A stretch of 64,000 bases of DNA, from positions 62,001-126,000 of the forward strand of contig JBGVEN010000009.1 of the NCBI GenBank assembly GCA_045120135.1, read 5' to 3'. The notes below the pieces were generated by a model. That model saw only the letters and a list, made by a program, of their open reading frames with translations. It had not been told where the DNA came from and made no database searches. Position numbers and translations under genes: made by a program. The DNA is from SIG440 sp045120135 (GTDB lineage: Bacteria > Bacillota > Clostridia > Monoglobales > Monoglobaceae). How positions within the stretch are numbered: position 1 is the stretch's first letter; each line of letters begins with the position of its first letter. Of the stretch, positions 7,773 to 14,212 are shown piece by piece.

Positions 7773-8189
7773 TTATGATTTTTTCTGATATATAAAGTAG
7801 CAAATCCAATAAATTATCACAAGAAGGCAGACAGAATATGCTACCCATTTTGCTGCTTCGTGAATACCTATAAATGACAAAACAATTACTGCAGCACCTA
7901 AAATGAATGTATATACAGCAAATGCGGCACTTTTTGCCTTATGAATAATCGAAATATTTCTTTCATCTGTTTCAATTATTTGTTGTTTTCTGATTGTATC
8001 TTCATCTTTTGTAATTATACGATAATTTCTGATACGGACAAGTCCCATTAATATCATCATAAAACCAAAGGTCGAAATAAAATCATTCTCTGTTTTAGTT
8101 ATAAATGTTCCAACTATAAACATTACTCCAAGTACTATATACGTAATTGCAACGTTTAATCTTGATCTGAGTTTCTTTTTATAATCCAT
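7773..8189 (-). CDS. Four-TM membrane protein (DUF2178-like)
   Basis: A 138-residue protein with four predicted membrane helices (about residues 12-30, 38-52, 85-103, 112-132) and a central cytoplasmic loop with RKQQIIETDERNISIIHKAKS. The ETDER...AKS loop is seen in small membrane proteins paired with YozG/YgzD-type HTH regulators. It starts 2 bp after the stop codon of that regulator gene, so the two are co-translated. Biological role unknown. Confidence 0.7.
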   Translation of the reverse strand: MDYKKKLRSRLNVAITYIVLGVMFIVGTFITKTENDFISTFGFMMILMGLVRIRNYRIITKDEDTIRKQQIIETDERNISIIHKAKSAAFAVYTFILGAAVIVLSFIGIHEAAKWVAYSVCLLVIIYWICYFIYQKKS

Positions 8190-8191
8190 GC

Positions 8192-8389
8192 TTAATCCTC
8201 CTCAAAAATAAAGACATCTTCAATCTTCATATCAAAATATTTTGATATTTTATGAGCCAGTTGCAGAGAAGCTATATACTTTCCGTTTTCAAGCGAAATA
8301 ATAGTCTGTCTTGTAACATCAACTGCTTTTGCCAAATCATCTTGTGTTATTTTTCTTTCTTTTCGGTATTCTCGTATTTTATTATTCAA
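8192..8389 (-). CDS. Small XRE-type regulator (YozG-like)
   Basis: A 65-residue HTH protein, MNNKIREYRKERKITQDDLA, with the invariant VTRQTI recognition region and the FDMKIEDVF tail of the YozG/YgzD family. It uses a TTG start preceded by GGAGGTG. Upstream is a full consensus promoter overlapped by two copies of a palindromic operator, so strong autoregulation is expected. It leads a two-gene unit with a four-TM protein. Confidence 0.85.
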   Translation of the reverse strand: MNNKIREYRKERKITQDDLAKAVDVTRQTIISLENGKYIASLQLAHKISKYFDMKIEDVFIFEED

Positions 8390-8408
8390 GAAATCACCTC
8401 CATATATA

Positions 8409-8424
8409 GTAAAGCGCGCTTTAC
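8409..8424. promoter_or_regulatory. Operator 1 of the YozG-like regulator
   Basis: GTAAAGCGCGCTTTAC is a perfect 16-bp palindrome just downstream of the -10 box. A diverged second copy, GTCAAGCGCATTTTAC, lies at 8455-8470 and overlaps the -35 box. Confidence 0.7.
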
Positions 8425-8430
8425 ATTTTC

Positions 8431-8459
8431 ATTATAGCATCAAATCTTTGAAATGTCAA
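8431..8459 (-). promoter_or_regulatory. Promoter of the YozG-like regulator unit
   Basis: The minus strand reads TTGACA (8459-8454), 17 bp, TATAAT (8436-8431). Both boxes are perfect consensus and lie between the two operator copies. Confidence 0.85.
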
Positions 8460-8541
8460 GCGCATTTTACATTTTTGCAAAAACAAAAGATGTGACCGAA
8501 GCCACACCTTGATTTGCATGTATTGTATTTCCTCATTAAAA

Positions 8542-8910
8542 TTAGTTTTTCTTAAAGTCATAAAGCCCTGCTGTTTCTTTGTTTCTGTATTCGTGCTTTT
8601 CGTAATAGCCGATGAGTGTGCCGTCATCATCACGAAGAGCGACCATATACACATCCTTATTTTCCTCGTCATTGCGATAGGTGTATATGATGTTGTTATC
8701 CTTGCTTTCGCGAAACCACGCAACCACCTTGTCTATCTGCTCATTAGCCTTTTGCGGATGGCAGGCTTTAATGCTTTTGCCCGTCAAATCCTTATGATAA
8801 CGCTCTATCGCAGATGGATTCATATACACGATTATATCATCCATATCACAAACAACCACAGGGGCAAGGTCTTGGTCCAATACGCTTTTTAATAATTTAT
8901 AAAGTTTCAT
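8542..8910 (-). CDS. Stand-alone PAS domain protein
   Basis: A 122-residue protein that is essentially one PAS fold: DQDLAPVVVCDMDDIIVYMNPSAIERYHKDLTGKSI, then IDKVVAWFRESKDN and the strand region DVYMVALRDDDGTLIGYYE. No output domain is attached, so it must act through a partner or as a ligand-binding module. It begins 12 bp after the Fic gene stop, so both share a transcript. Ligand unknown. Confidence 0.8.
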   Translation of the reverse strand: MKLYKLLKSVLDQDLAPVVVCDMDDIIVYMNPSAIERYHKDLTGKSIKACHPQKANEQIDKVVAWFRESKDNNIIYTYRNDEENKDVYMVALRDDDGTLIGYYEKHEYRNKETAGLYDFKKN

Positions 8911-8922
8911 CCTAATACCACC

Positions 8923-9969
8923 TTATTTCAATCGATAATAGCAAGTAGACTTGCCCGAGCCTTCACGCTTTAGCTCTCCTTCGCTTACCATTTTACGAAG
9001 TGCCCCTTCAACGGAGCTTATGCTGAGTGACGGACAGAGTTCTCTGATATCCTGTTTGGTAAAACGCCCCACCTTATTCAGTGATGCCTTTCTTACCATT
9101 TTGATTGCAGGAAGTTTTTCTTCTACGATGGAAAATCTGTCTTCAAAGTCTTTATATGCAGCAAGGATAGTACCGAGGATATATTTTATAAAAGGTGTTG
9201 CATCCTCGCATCCCTCATGCCAACCATCCTGAGATTTGTTAAGGGAATCGTAGTATAAATCTTTATTGTTTGCAATTTTAGCTTCAAGCGAGATGTATTT
9301 ACCAACATAAAATCCGCTTCTGTAGAGCAACAAGGTGGTAAGCAGTCTTGACATTCTTCCATTACCGTCATTAAAAGGGTGAATGCAGAGAAAATCGTGA
9401 ATGAATGTCGGAATTGCAATCAATGGTTCAAGTTCGAGATTACCGATAACTTTATTATATTCTTCGCAGATTTTATCAAGCGCTTCTTCAGTTTCATACG
9501 GAGCAAGGGGGGTGAACAGAACCTCTGAATGTCCGTCGGGATAAGTTGCGCTTATATAATTTTGCACACTCTTTGTTTTGCCTGCCATAGGGTTATTCAT
9601 ATGAGTGTACATAATCTTATGGAGCTGAAGGATATAGTTTTTTGAAACAGGAATTGCATCAAAATTCTCGTGGATGATATTAAGAGCATCTCTGTATCCC
9701 GCAATTTCTTGTTCATCACGGGTTCTGGGAGTTGTCTTTTCTGCTACAAGTTGTTTAATACGGGTATTTGTCGTAACGATACCCTCAATTGCATTGGAAG
9801 ATTCTGTGCTTTGTACCTTTGCGATTTCCACAAGCTTTTCAAGCTCTTCGGGGCGTCTTTTCAGATAAAGGTCCTGCTTGCCGACTTCTTTATATATGCT
9901 AGCTACAAGACCGAGAAGTTCGGAATCCCATTTATGTTCTTTGATTATCGAATAATTAAATATTCTCAT
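8923..9969 (-). CDS. Fic family AMPylase-type protein with C-terminal winged helix
   Basis: A 348-residue protein. The catalytic Fic motif HPFNDGNGR is at residues 197-205, with the expected His and Asn. An inhibitory-helix motif of class II Fic proteins, SNAIEG at residues 58-63, precedes it, so activity is probably self-inhibited. Residues about 295-345 (KVGRFTKQDIRELC to YYRLK) look like a winged helix. Known: Fic domains transfer AMP or other phosphate moieties to protein hydroxyls. Inferred: the winged helix could bind the CCCTTAA inverted repeat in its own promoter, as for other Fic/wHTH proteins. A PAS gene follows in the same unit. Confidence 0.9.
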   Translation of the reverse strand: MRIFNYSIIKEHKWDSELLGLVASIYKEVGKQDLYLKRRPEELEKLVEIAKVQSTESSNAIEGIVTTNTRIKQLVAEKTTPRTRDEQEIAGYRDALNIIHENFDAIPVSKNYILQLHKIMYTHMNNPMAGKTKSVQNYISATYPDGHSEVLFTPLAPYETEEALDKICEEYNKVIGNLELEPLIAIPTFIHDFLCIHPFNDGNGRMSRLLTTLLLYRSGFYVGKYISLEAKIANNKDLYYDSLNKSQDGWHEGCEDATPFIKYILGTILAAYKDFEDRFSIVEEKLPAIKMVRKASLNKVGRFTKQDIRELCPSLSISSVEGALRKMVSEGELKREGSGKSTCYYRLK

Positions 9970-9987
9970 GCCCTTAATCTCCTTTCT

Positions 9988-10018
9988 TTCCCTTAAATAC
10001 TATCATATATTAAGGGAA
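9988..10018. promoter_or_regulatory. Inverted-repeat operator candidate upstream of fic
   Basis: TTCCCTTAA at 9988-9996 and TTAAGGGAA at 10010-10018 form perfect 9-bp arms around the -10 box. Additional CCCTTAA-like sites occur at 9971-9977 and near 10043. Confidence 0.6.
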
Positions 10019-10025
10019 TTGTCAA
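9997..10025 (-). promoter_or_regulatory. Promoter of the Fic-PAS unit
   Basis: The minus strand reads TTGACA (10025-10020), 17 bp, TAGTAT (10002-9997). Confidence 0.75.
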
Positions 10026-10402
10026 TGTTTTAAGTAAATTTCCCCTTATTTATTATTTGTTTTTAAGGTAAAGTTATTCTGCAAAACTTCATCTTACACT
10101 TTCTTTTACTTAATACTTGCGCATTATTGCAATTGTACCAGTCAAGCAGACACAAAACATTGAAAAGTGTAAAAATATATGGTGCATTATTATTGAAAAG
10201 TGTAGAATTCACTTTTTTATCACAAAATTCCCGCTATTTTAATCTATAAAATCACATTTTTCCAGTCGATATGAGGGTGTTATATCACAAAATTCCTTTT
10301 TTGTATTCTTGTGATTCCCTAAAAACGAAAAAAATTTTTGCATTTAATATTTTGATTTATAGTCCATATATAGTAAATGTCAAGAGTGATTTATATTCTC
10401 TT

Positions 10403-10435
10403 TTTTCTAACATTTTTCTAGCACTTTTCTAGCGA
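10403..10435. repeat. Triple 11-bp direct repeat
   Basis: Units TTTTCTAACAT, TTTTCTAGCAC and TTTTCTAGCGA start at 10403, 10414 and 10425. The 11-bp period suggests a protein-binding array on one DNA face, for example integrase arm sites. Confidence 0.5.
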
Positions 10436-10487
10436 AAACCCAAAAAAGCTATCTAAAAGTGGCAATACGAAATTTGTGAGAACAGCA

Positions 10488-10521
10488 AAGGCTTTGAAGG
10501 ATTTTAACCCCTCAAAGCCTT
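10488..10521. terminator. Hairpin, possible terminator
   Basis: AAGGCTTTGA (10488-10497) pairs with TCAAAGCCTT (10512-10521). On the plus strand TGATTTT follows. No gene ends nearby, so it may be what is left of a lost one. Confidence 0.4.
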
Positions 10522-10632
10522 GATTTTATGCGGTTTTTATCGCTTTTTAAGTTCCTTTAACTTCCGCTAATTTACTCTATCTGAAAACACTGTCTAACAG
10601 CTCGAAATGCAGTAGGTCGTTAATAGCGGCGC

Positions 10633-10660
10633 CAGAGTTCAAATCTCTGCATCTCCGCCA
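10633..10660 (+). other. 3' end fragment of a tRNA or tmRNA gene (probable attachment site)
   Basis: A T-arm with a perfect 5-bp stem and TTCAAAT loop (CAGAG, TTCAAAT, CTCTG at 10633-10649) is followed directly by seven acceptor-strand bases (CATCTCC), one discriminator base and CCA. This is the exact geometry of a tRNA or tmRNA 3' end. No matching 5' GGAGATG is seen in the 350 bp upstream, so only the 3' part is present. Tyrosine recombinases commonly target this segment. Confidence 0.6.
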
Positions 10661-10700
10661 AAAAGCGTGATGACATTAAAATCATCACGCTTTTTCTTTT
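10661..10700. terminator. Strong bidirectional terminator
   Basis: AAAAGCGTGATGA (10661-10673) pairs with TCATCACGCTTTT (10682-10694), 13 bp, followed by T-rich DNA. It sits directly after the CCA of the RNA 3' fragment and also just past the stop codon of the minus-strand gene at 10699. Confidence 0.8.
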
Positions 10701-10971
10701 AATTTTTTATTCTATTATCTGTAATTATTCCGTATAAGTAAGATGGTCCTTGAAAACCTGCTTTTTTAAATTTTGAAACAGTAGGCTCCTTAACCAACAG
10801 TGCATTCTCAATATCTTTCTTTGGTATAGACCAATTTGTATTATGTAGCCTGATATATTCTCCATCAACATGAAAGTCATAAGGAATTCCTGTTACAGTT
10901 TTAAAAGTTTCACCAGAATGTCTTTTAATGTTTTCCCATATATAATCTACATTTTTAAATGATAACTTCAT
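10699..10971 (-). CDS. Small hypothetical protein with GPSYLYGIITD tail
   Basis: A 90-residue protein from the ATG at 10971, which has GAGGAGG upstream. The features are FKTVTGIPYDFHVDGEYIRL in the middle and KFKKAGFQGPSYLYGIITDNRI at the end. The latter pattern occurs in small proteins of accessory regions, but I cannot name a family or function. It is the last gene of a minus-strand cluster of four. Confidence 0.6.
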   Translation of the reverse strand: MKLSFKNVDYIWENIKRHSGETFKTVTGIPYDFHVDGEYIRLHNTNWSIPKKDIENALLVKEPTVSKFKKAGFQGPSYLYGIITDNRIKN

Positions 10972-10982
10972 TGTATACCTCC

Positions 10983-11072
10983 TCAATATTTATTATTAAA
11001 AAATATTCCCCTCACTAATCCAAAAAGAAATCCACCTATAAATAGACCGGCTCGTCTTCCTTTTTTCACCAT
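10983..11072 (-). CDS. Putative 29-residue membrane peptide
   Basis: A short frame encodes MVKKGRRAGLFIGGFLFGLV followed by RGIFFNNKY. It has a basic N-terminus, one hydrophobic segment, and a GGTGAT ribosome-site-like sequence 5 bases upstream. It lies between two genes of the same strand with small gaps. The amphipathic, cationic character resembles small membrane-active peptides. It could also be chance; no homologue is known to me. Confidence 0.35.
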   Translation of the reverse strand: MVKKGRRAGLFIGGFLFGLVRGIFFNNKY

Positions 11073-11095
11073 ATATCACCATCCATTAAACAATT

Positions 11096-11368
11096 TTAAT
11101 CATTTTCTACATAGCAATATTCAACATCTGTTGTCCCACAGTTGGAACATCTGAAAGGATCTACATACGCCGATTCCATAAATGCAATTTGAGCAACGTT
11201 ATTTCTATGTGTTCTAACGCTATGTAAACGCCATGTGTTATCAAATTTTGCCATACTTATTTCTCGTTTAAGACGCTTGCTTTCACGGACTTCTTTTTTT
11301 CTGGTATACCAAACGCTTCCACATCTTAAACAAGTACATTCAATTTCTTTTGATTTAAAAAATCCCAT
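11096..11368 (-). CDS. Small zinc-ribbon protein
   Basis: A 90-residue protein (MGFFKSKEIECTCLRCGSVW). The start at 11368 was chosen because GAGGTG lies 6 bases upstream. Two cysteine pairs, CTCLRC near the N-terminus and CSNC near residue 75, frame a basic, charged middle, so a split zinc ribbon is likely. Function unknown; co-directional with genes on both sides. Confidence 0.65.
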   Translation of the reverse strand: MGFFKSKEIECTCLRCGSVWYTRKKEVRESKRLKREISMAKFDNTWRLHSVRTHRNNVAQIAFMESAYVDPFRCSNCGTTDVEYCYVEND

Positions 11369-11385
11369 ATACAACACCTCATATA

Positions 11386-12126
11386 TTATTTAAGGCAATA
11401 TAAATCCCAATTATCGTTCTTGTAAAAAACGCCGTTTTCCCAAGTTCCAACTTCAATTTCTTTGCTTGAACCTTTTTCACATGTGTACACTGTACCATTA
11501 TATGGATAATTTTCTCCAAGGCACTCATACATACCATCGCGAAGAAAAGAAAACAGACGTGGTTTTTTCAAAAATTCAATACCTTTGTTCGTTCTATCAT
11601 AGCAATAATCAGATGGTATGACACTGCCACTATTTGTTCCAAAGCGTGCACCCAGCAATTCATAAAGTTCTTTTAAACTGATTTTATAATGTAATCCATA
11701 TTCAGAAATTATTTCATCAACAACTGTTTTCATTTGTTCATTTATCGTCATTTTATCAAAGCTCCTCTTCTTTTCAAAAACAATATATTTTTCTTCCAAA
11801 TTAACCTCTACAACCTCGTAATTAACGCTGAGCCAACTAAGTGCAATAGAATGGCTTGTTGTATTCGCCCAAAATGCTCGATGTGTAGAAGCGGAGTCAG
11901 GTAGTTTAAATTTAAGTATATTTTCTATTTCAGCGTAAGACAATTTAATATGCGATTGATTGCTTTCGTGAAGATAGTCCGATAAAAAACGATATTTTTT
12001 ACTACCAGTAGGTAATTCAGCCTCATTGGTTTGCGGAGTTGTGACAGAATTTTCTAATTTCGCAACCCTCTCCTCTAAAGTCACAATACGGTTTAATAGA
12101 TCAATTATAATTTTTTCATATTCCAT
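11386..12126 (-). CDS. Hypothetical protein with DUF7662-type domain
   Basis: A 246-residue protein. Residues 1-30 form a short coiled coil (IIIDLLNRIVTLEERVAKLE). Residues about 45-120 contain YRFLSDYLHESNQSHIKLSY and the pattern LPDSASTHRAFWANTTSHSIALSWLSVNYEV, which matches the DUF7662-type domain seen next to restriction and regulatory genes. The C-terminal 110 residues hold a second globular domain ending in WDLYCLK. GGAGGAG precedes the ATG. It is the first gene of the four-gene cluster ending at 10699. Function unknown. Confidence 0.65.
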   Translation of the reverse strand: MEYEKIIIDLLNRIVTLEERVAKLENSVTTPQTNEAELPTGSKKYRFLSDYLHESNQSHIKLSYAEIENILKFKLPDSASTHRAFWANTTSHSIALSWLSVNYEVVEVNLEEKYIVFEKKRSFDKMTINEQMKTVVDEIISEYGLHYKISLKELYELLGARFGTNSGSVIPSDYCYDRTNKGIEFLKKPRLFSFLRDGMYECLGENYPYNGTVYTCEKGSSKEIEVGTWENGVFYKNDNWDLYCLK

Positions 12127-12429
12127 AAAATCTCCTCCTTAATATGAGTTCATTATAACATCAGTTTTATTTTATGTCAATATATTTTTATGACTTTTTG
12201 AAACATTTTATGACTATATGATTGTTTTTTCTTTTTATTCTAAAAAACGGATGTAGTACTTTGCTTGTTCAGCTTAGTAATACACCCGTTTATTTAATTT
12301 TGCTAACACGCCCTTTAACAGCCGTATTATTTGCGAGTTAATGCCTTGGGTGGTGTAACTACCCTACTCGAGAGAGTTTGGTCTCACAACCCCTTTAACA
12401 GCCGTTGCAACTCGGCCTCAAAATTGATT
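12127..12429. other. Gene-free gap with direct repeats and an imperfect hairpin
   Basis: No gene is seen in about 300 bp. An imperfect hairpin covers 12245-12292 (AAACGG with CCGTTT outside, TGTA with TACA inside), and a 15-mer occurs twice, 80 bp apart (12311 and 12391). The minus-strand promoter of the 12126 gene probably lies at 12135-12200 but was not resolved. Confidence 0.4.
12311..12405. repeat. 15-bp direct repeat with 80-bp spacing
   Basis: CCCTTTAACAGCCGT occurs at 12311-12325 and 12391-12405. The DNA between contains a small hairpin (GGGTGGTGTAACTACCC). Confidence 0.5.
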
Positions 12430-12924
12430 TTAAATGCTATCAAGCACATTCATAACACGAATGCCTTTTCTTTTTGCATAATCAACCGTATTTTTGGTGC
12501 CACTCTTTTGACCATTAAACACAGCTATTACAATATTTGACCTGTCAACCATCCATTCATTTCTGACCTGATAGCATCCGGTAAAGTAATGGTCATTGAT
12601 TTCTTTTACAAGGTCAGCATTTTTGATTATCTTGTTAAACCTCATCTTTTCTGTCATGCCGCGCCTGCTCTCAAAATTTGGGTGTGGCAAAGCGCATATT
12701 AGATGTATGTCCTTGTTCGTCTTCTTTCTCTCGAGCACAATCTCCGCTGCCCATATATCCGTTCCCATTGCCATACCTGTTATAAAGGTTACATACCCAT
12801 CTGCAATAGCCTCGTCTATCGCTTTTTCAAGTAACGGCTTAATATCTTTTTCGCTAAGCTCCATTTTGTCAGGACGATGACCTGTAAAACAACATCTGTG
12901 TAATCTTAATTCTTCTTGTTTCAA
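12430..12924 (-). CDS. SLOG-fold protein (YpsA/DUF1273-like)
   Basis: A 164-residue protein with a TTG start preceded by AGAGG. It opens with RCCFTGHRPDKM, has the glycine-rich FITGMAMGTDIWAAEIVL loop near residues 47-65 and VIAVFNGQKSGTKNTVDYAKRKG toward the end. These are the three hallmark parts of the YpsA/DUF1273 branch of the SLOG superfamily, Rossmann-like folds that bind nucleotides. In B. subtilis YpsA affects cell division; other SLOG members act in nucleotide-based immunity. The gene is divergent from a small HTH regulator with operator-like repeats between them. Confidence 0.85.
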   Translation of the reverse strand: MKQEELRLHRCCFTGHRPDKMELSEKDIKPLLEKAIDEAIADGYVTFITGMAMGTDIWAAEIVLERKKTNKDIHLICALPHPNFESRRGMTEKMRFNKIIKNADLVKEINDHYFTGCYQVRNEWMVDRSNIVIAVFNGQKSGTKNTVDYAKRKGIRVMNVLDSI

Positions 12925-12945
12925 AATAATTACCTCTCATGATTA

Positions 12946-13019
12946 TTGACCAATATCACGGACAATATTTTTCTTGATTATATCATACAATATAATTAGT
13001 TGCAACCAATACTGGTCAA
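12946..13019. promoter_or_regulatory. Divergent control region with inverted operator pair
   Basis: TTGACCAATAT (12946-12956) and ATACTGGTCAA (13009-13019) are inverted with 10 of 11 matches. Between them lies a minus-strand promoter, TTGCAA (13005-13000), 17 bp, TATAAT (12982-12977). A plus-strand TATAAT at 12991-12996 probably serves the HTH gene. Confidence 0.6.
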
Positions 13020-13042
13020 CTATGAATTGTGAGGTGTAATCT

Positions 13043-13291
13043 ATGGAACAGAAAATAAGACGTGACCGTAATATGGGAGATAATTTAAGAAAACTTCGAC
13101 TCGACCACGATATATCACAAGAAAAACTTTGTGCTGAACTTCAACGCCGTGGTTGTGATATTGGTCGTAGTACTTATGCAAAATACGAAGCAGGCGAACT
13201 CAACATCCGTGCAAGTGTAATTATCGAATTAAAGAAAATCTACAACTGTTCATACGATGACTTTTTCGAAGGTCTTGATGTTAATATCTAA
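13043..13291 (+). CDS. Small XRE family transcriptional regulator
   Basis: An 82-residue protein with GAGGTG upstream of ATG. The HTH is MGDNLRKLRLDHDISQEKLC through DIGRSTYAKYEAGELNIR, followed by the usual VIIELKKIYNCSYDDFF. It is divergent from the SLOG gene, with an inverted repeat between them, so it probably represses itself and the SLOG gene. A terminator follows directly. Confidence 0.85.
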   Translation: MEQKIRRDRNMGDNLRKLRLDHDISQEKLCAELQRRGCDIGRSTYAKYEAGELNIRASVIIELKKIYNCSYDDFFEGLDVNI

Positions 13292-13295
13292 AGTG

Positions 13296-13328
13296 AACGG
13301 AGCTACCAATCGGCGGCTCCGTTTTTGT
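13296..13328 (+). terminator. Terminator of the HTH gene
   Basis: AACGGAGC (13296-13303) pairs with GCTCCGTT (13316-13323), followed by TTTTG. Confidence 0.75.
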
Positions 13329-13372
13329 TTTATGTTTTGAGTCGTTGTCAACGTTTCAAGTTTTAAGGCATA

Positions 13373-13594
13373 TTAAAAGACGATTGTAATTCCGTCATCC
13401 GAAATACAATCGCCCTCTTCTATCGTTTTCCTTGCTGTCAGCAGTGCGTGCTTAACATAAATCGTATTAAGTTGTTCTCGTATCATTTGGGCATCAGCCT
13501 TTTGCTCTACCAACCTGAATACTTCCATAAATACATCGCTCTCAATGTTGTACTTCTCGCCACACATAATCTCTTCTAATGTGTATCTCGCCAT
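13373..13594 (-). CDS. Small hypothetical protein
   Basis: A 73-residue protein, MARYTLEEIMCGEKYNIESD, with the start chosen at 13594 where GGAGGTG lies 7 bases upstream. It is acidic and mostly helical, with VFRLVEQKADAQMIREQLNTIYVKHALL in the middle. No family recognised. Its ribosome site is strong, so it is likely translated. Confidence 0.55.
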   Translation of the reverse strand: MARYTLEEIMCGEKYNIESDVFMEVFRLVEQKADAQMIREQLNTIYVKHALLTARKTIEEGDCISDDGITIVF

Positions 13595-13658
13595 CCGTGT
13601 CACCTCCTTTAGTAACACAAACAGTATCACAAGATAGTCTGGGAGTCAACGAAGGAAT

Positions 13659-14123
13659 TTAATTATCATCAAATAATGTGAGTTGGTTATCTTTAAATGA
13701 CTTTACTTCCCTTTCCTTAATCACATCATCACTTCCAACCTCGCCGAAAAGTAATGGAGATGTCGGATTGTGCATGTTAAAGTTTTTTTCAACAGTTTTG
13801 TTGCTATAATTTGCATAACAATATTTACATCCATTTTTACATGTATTATAACCACCAATATCTATACTGGCTACACACCCACATTCAGCCCTTTGATTTT
13901 TATCTTTATCTATTTTCAATTTTTGACCTATAATTCTTTCGAATAATGTGCAATCAATACAATGTCCACGTTGTATTCCAAAGTGCTCTAAACTAACTTT
14001 TTCAGCACATGACTCTACAACAATATGATTATTGTTCGCAATTTCAACAATTCGTTCTGCTAATTCATACATAAGTTCTTGTTCGATCGGAAAAAGTTTT
14101 AAATCTTTAAGGCTATCTTTTTC
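13659..14123 (-). pseudogene. 5'-truncated DUF1848 protein remnant
   Basis: The frame matches the C-terminal half of DUF1848 proteins. It holds LERIV-type helix DNA, RGHCIDCTLFERI, and the cysteine cluster CGCVASIDIGGYNTCKNGC with KYCYANYS, then DDVIKEREVKSF near the end. DUF1848 proteins are usually about 300 residues; here about 150 codons remain and the N-terminal half is missing. An ATG at 14072 could start a 137-residue product but has no ribosome site. The homologous frame continues upstream of it to about 14114, where it runs into a cyclase fragment. Confidence 0.75.
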
Positions 14124-14191
14124 TCAGGTAGCGGATCGTCGGGATACACCTGACAACCGAAAACTTCTTGTGAAATATCGTAAATTTTCAT
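14099..14191 (-). pseudogene. N-terminal remnant of a cyclase-family gene
   Basis: The frame starts MKIYDISQEVFGCQVYPDDP and stops after 30 codons. The opening matches the N-terminus of metal-dependent cyclase/arylformamidase-type hydrolases (usually over 200 residues). It is joined out of frame to a DUF1848 C-terminal remnant at about 14114-14123, so a deletion has fused two broken genes. Confidence 0.6.
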
Positions 14192-14212
14192 TACTTAATT
14201 CTCCACTGCAAA

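Larger units (their letters stand above)
10026..10632. other. Gene-free, repeat-rich gap (possible element end)
   Basis: No coding frame with a ribosome site was found. The gap holds a 13-mer ATTGAAAAGTGTA twice (10161, 10194), a 14-mer TATCACAAAATTCC twice (10220, 10285), a triple 11-bp repeat (10403-10435) and a hairpin (10488-10521). It ends at a tRNA/tmRNA 3' fragment. Such a mixture fits recombinase or replication-protein binding sites at the end of an integrated element. Confidence 0.45.

Noticed and set aside
6676..8389. Toxin-antitoxin module (MNT or HTH/membrane)
   Set aside because: No HEPN partner is present, and the YozG-type pair is a known regulator/membrane arrangement without toxin evidence.
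10290..10660. Complete tmRNA or tRNA
   Set aside because: Only the 3' T arm and acceptor are present; no 5' acceptor complement or tag reading frame was found.
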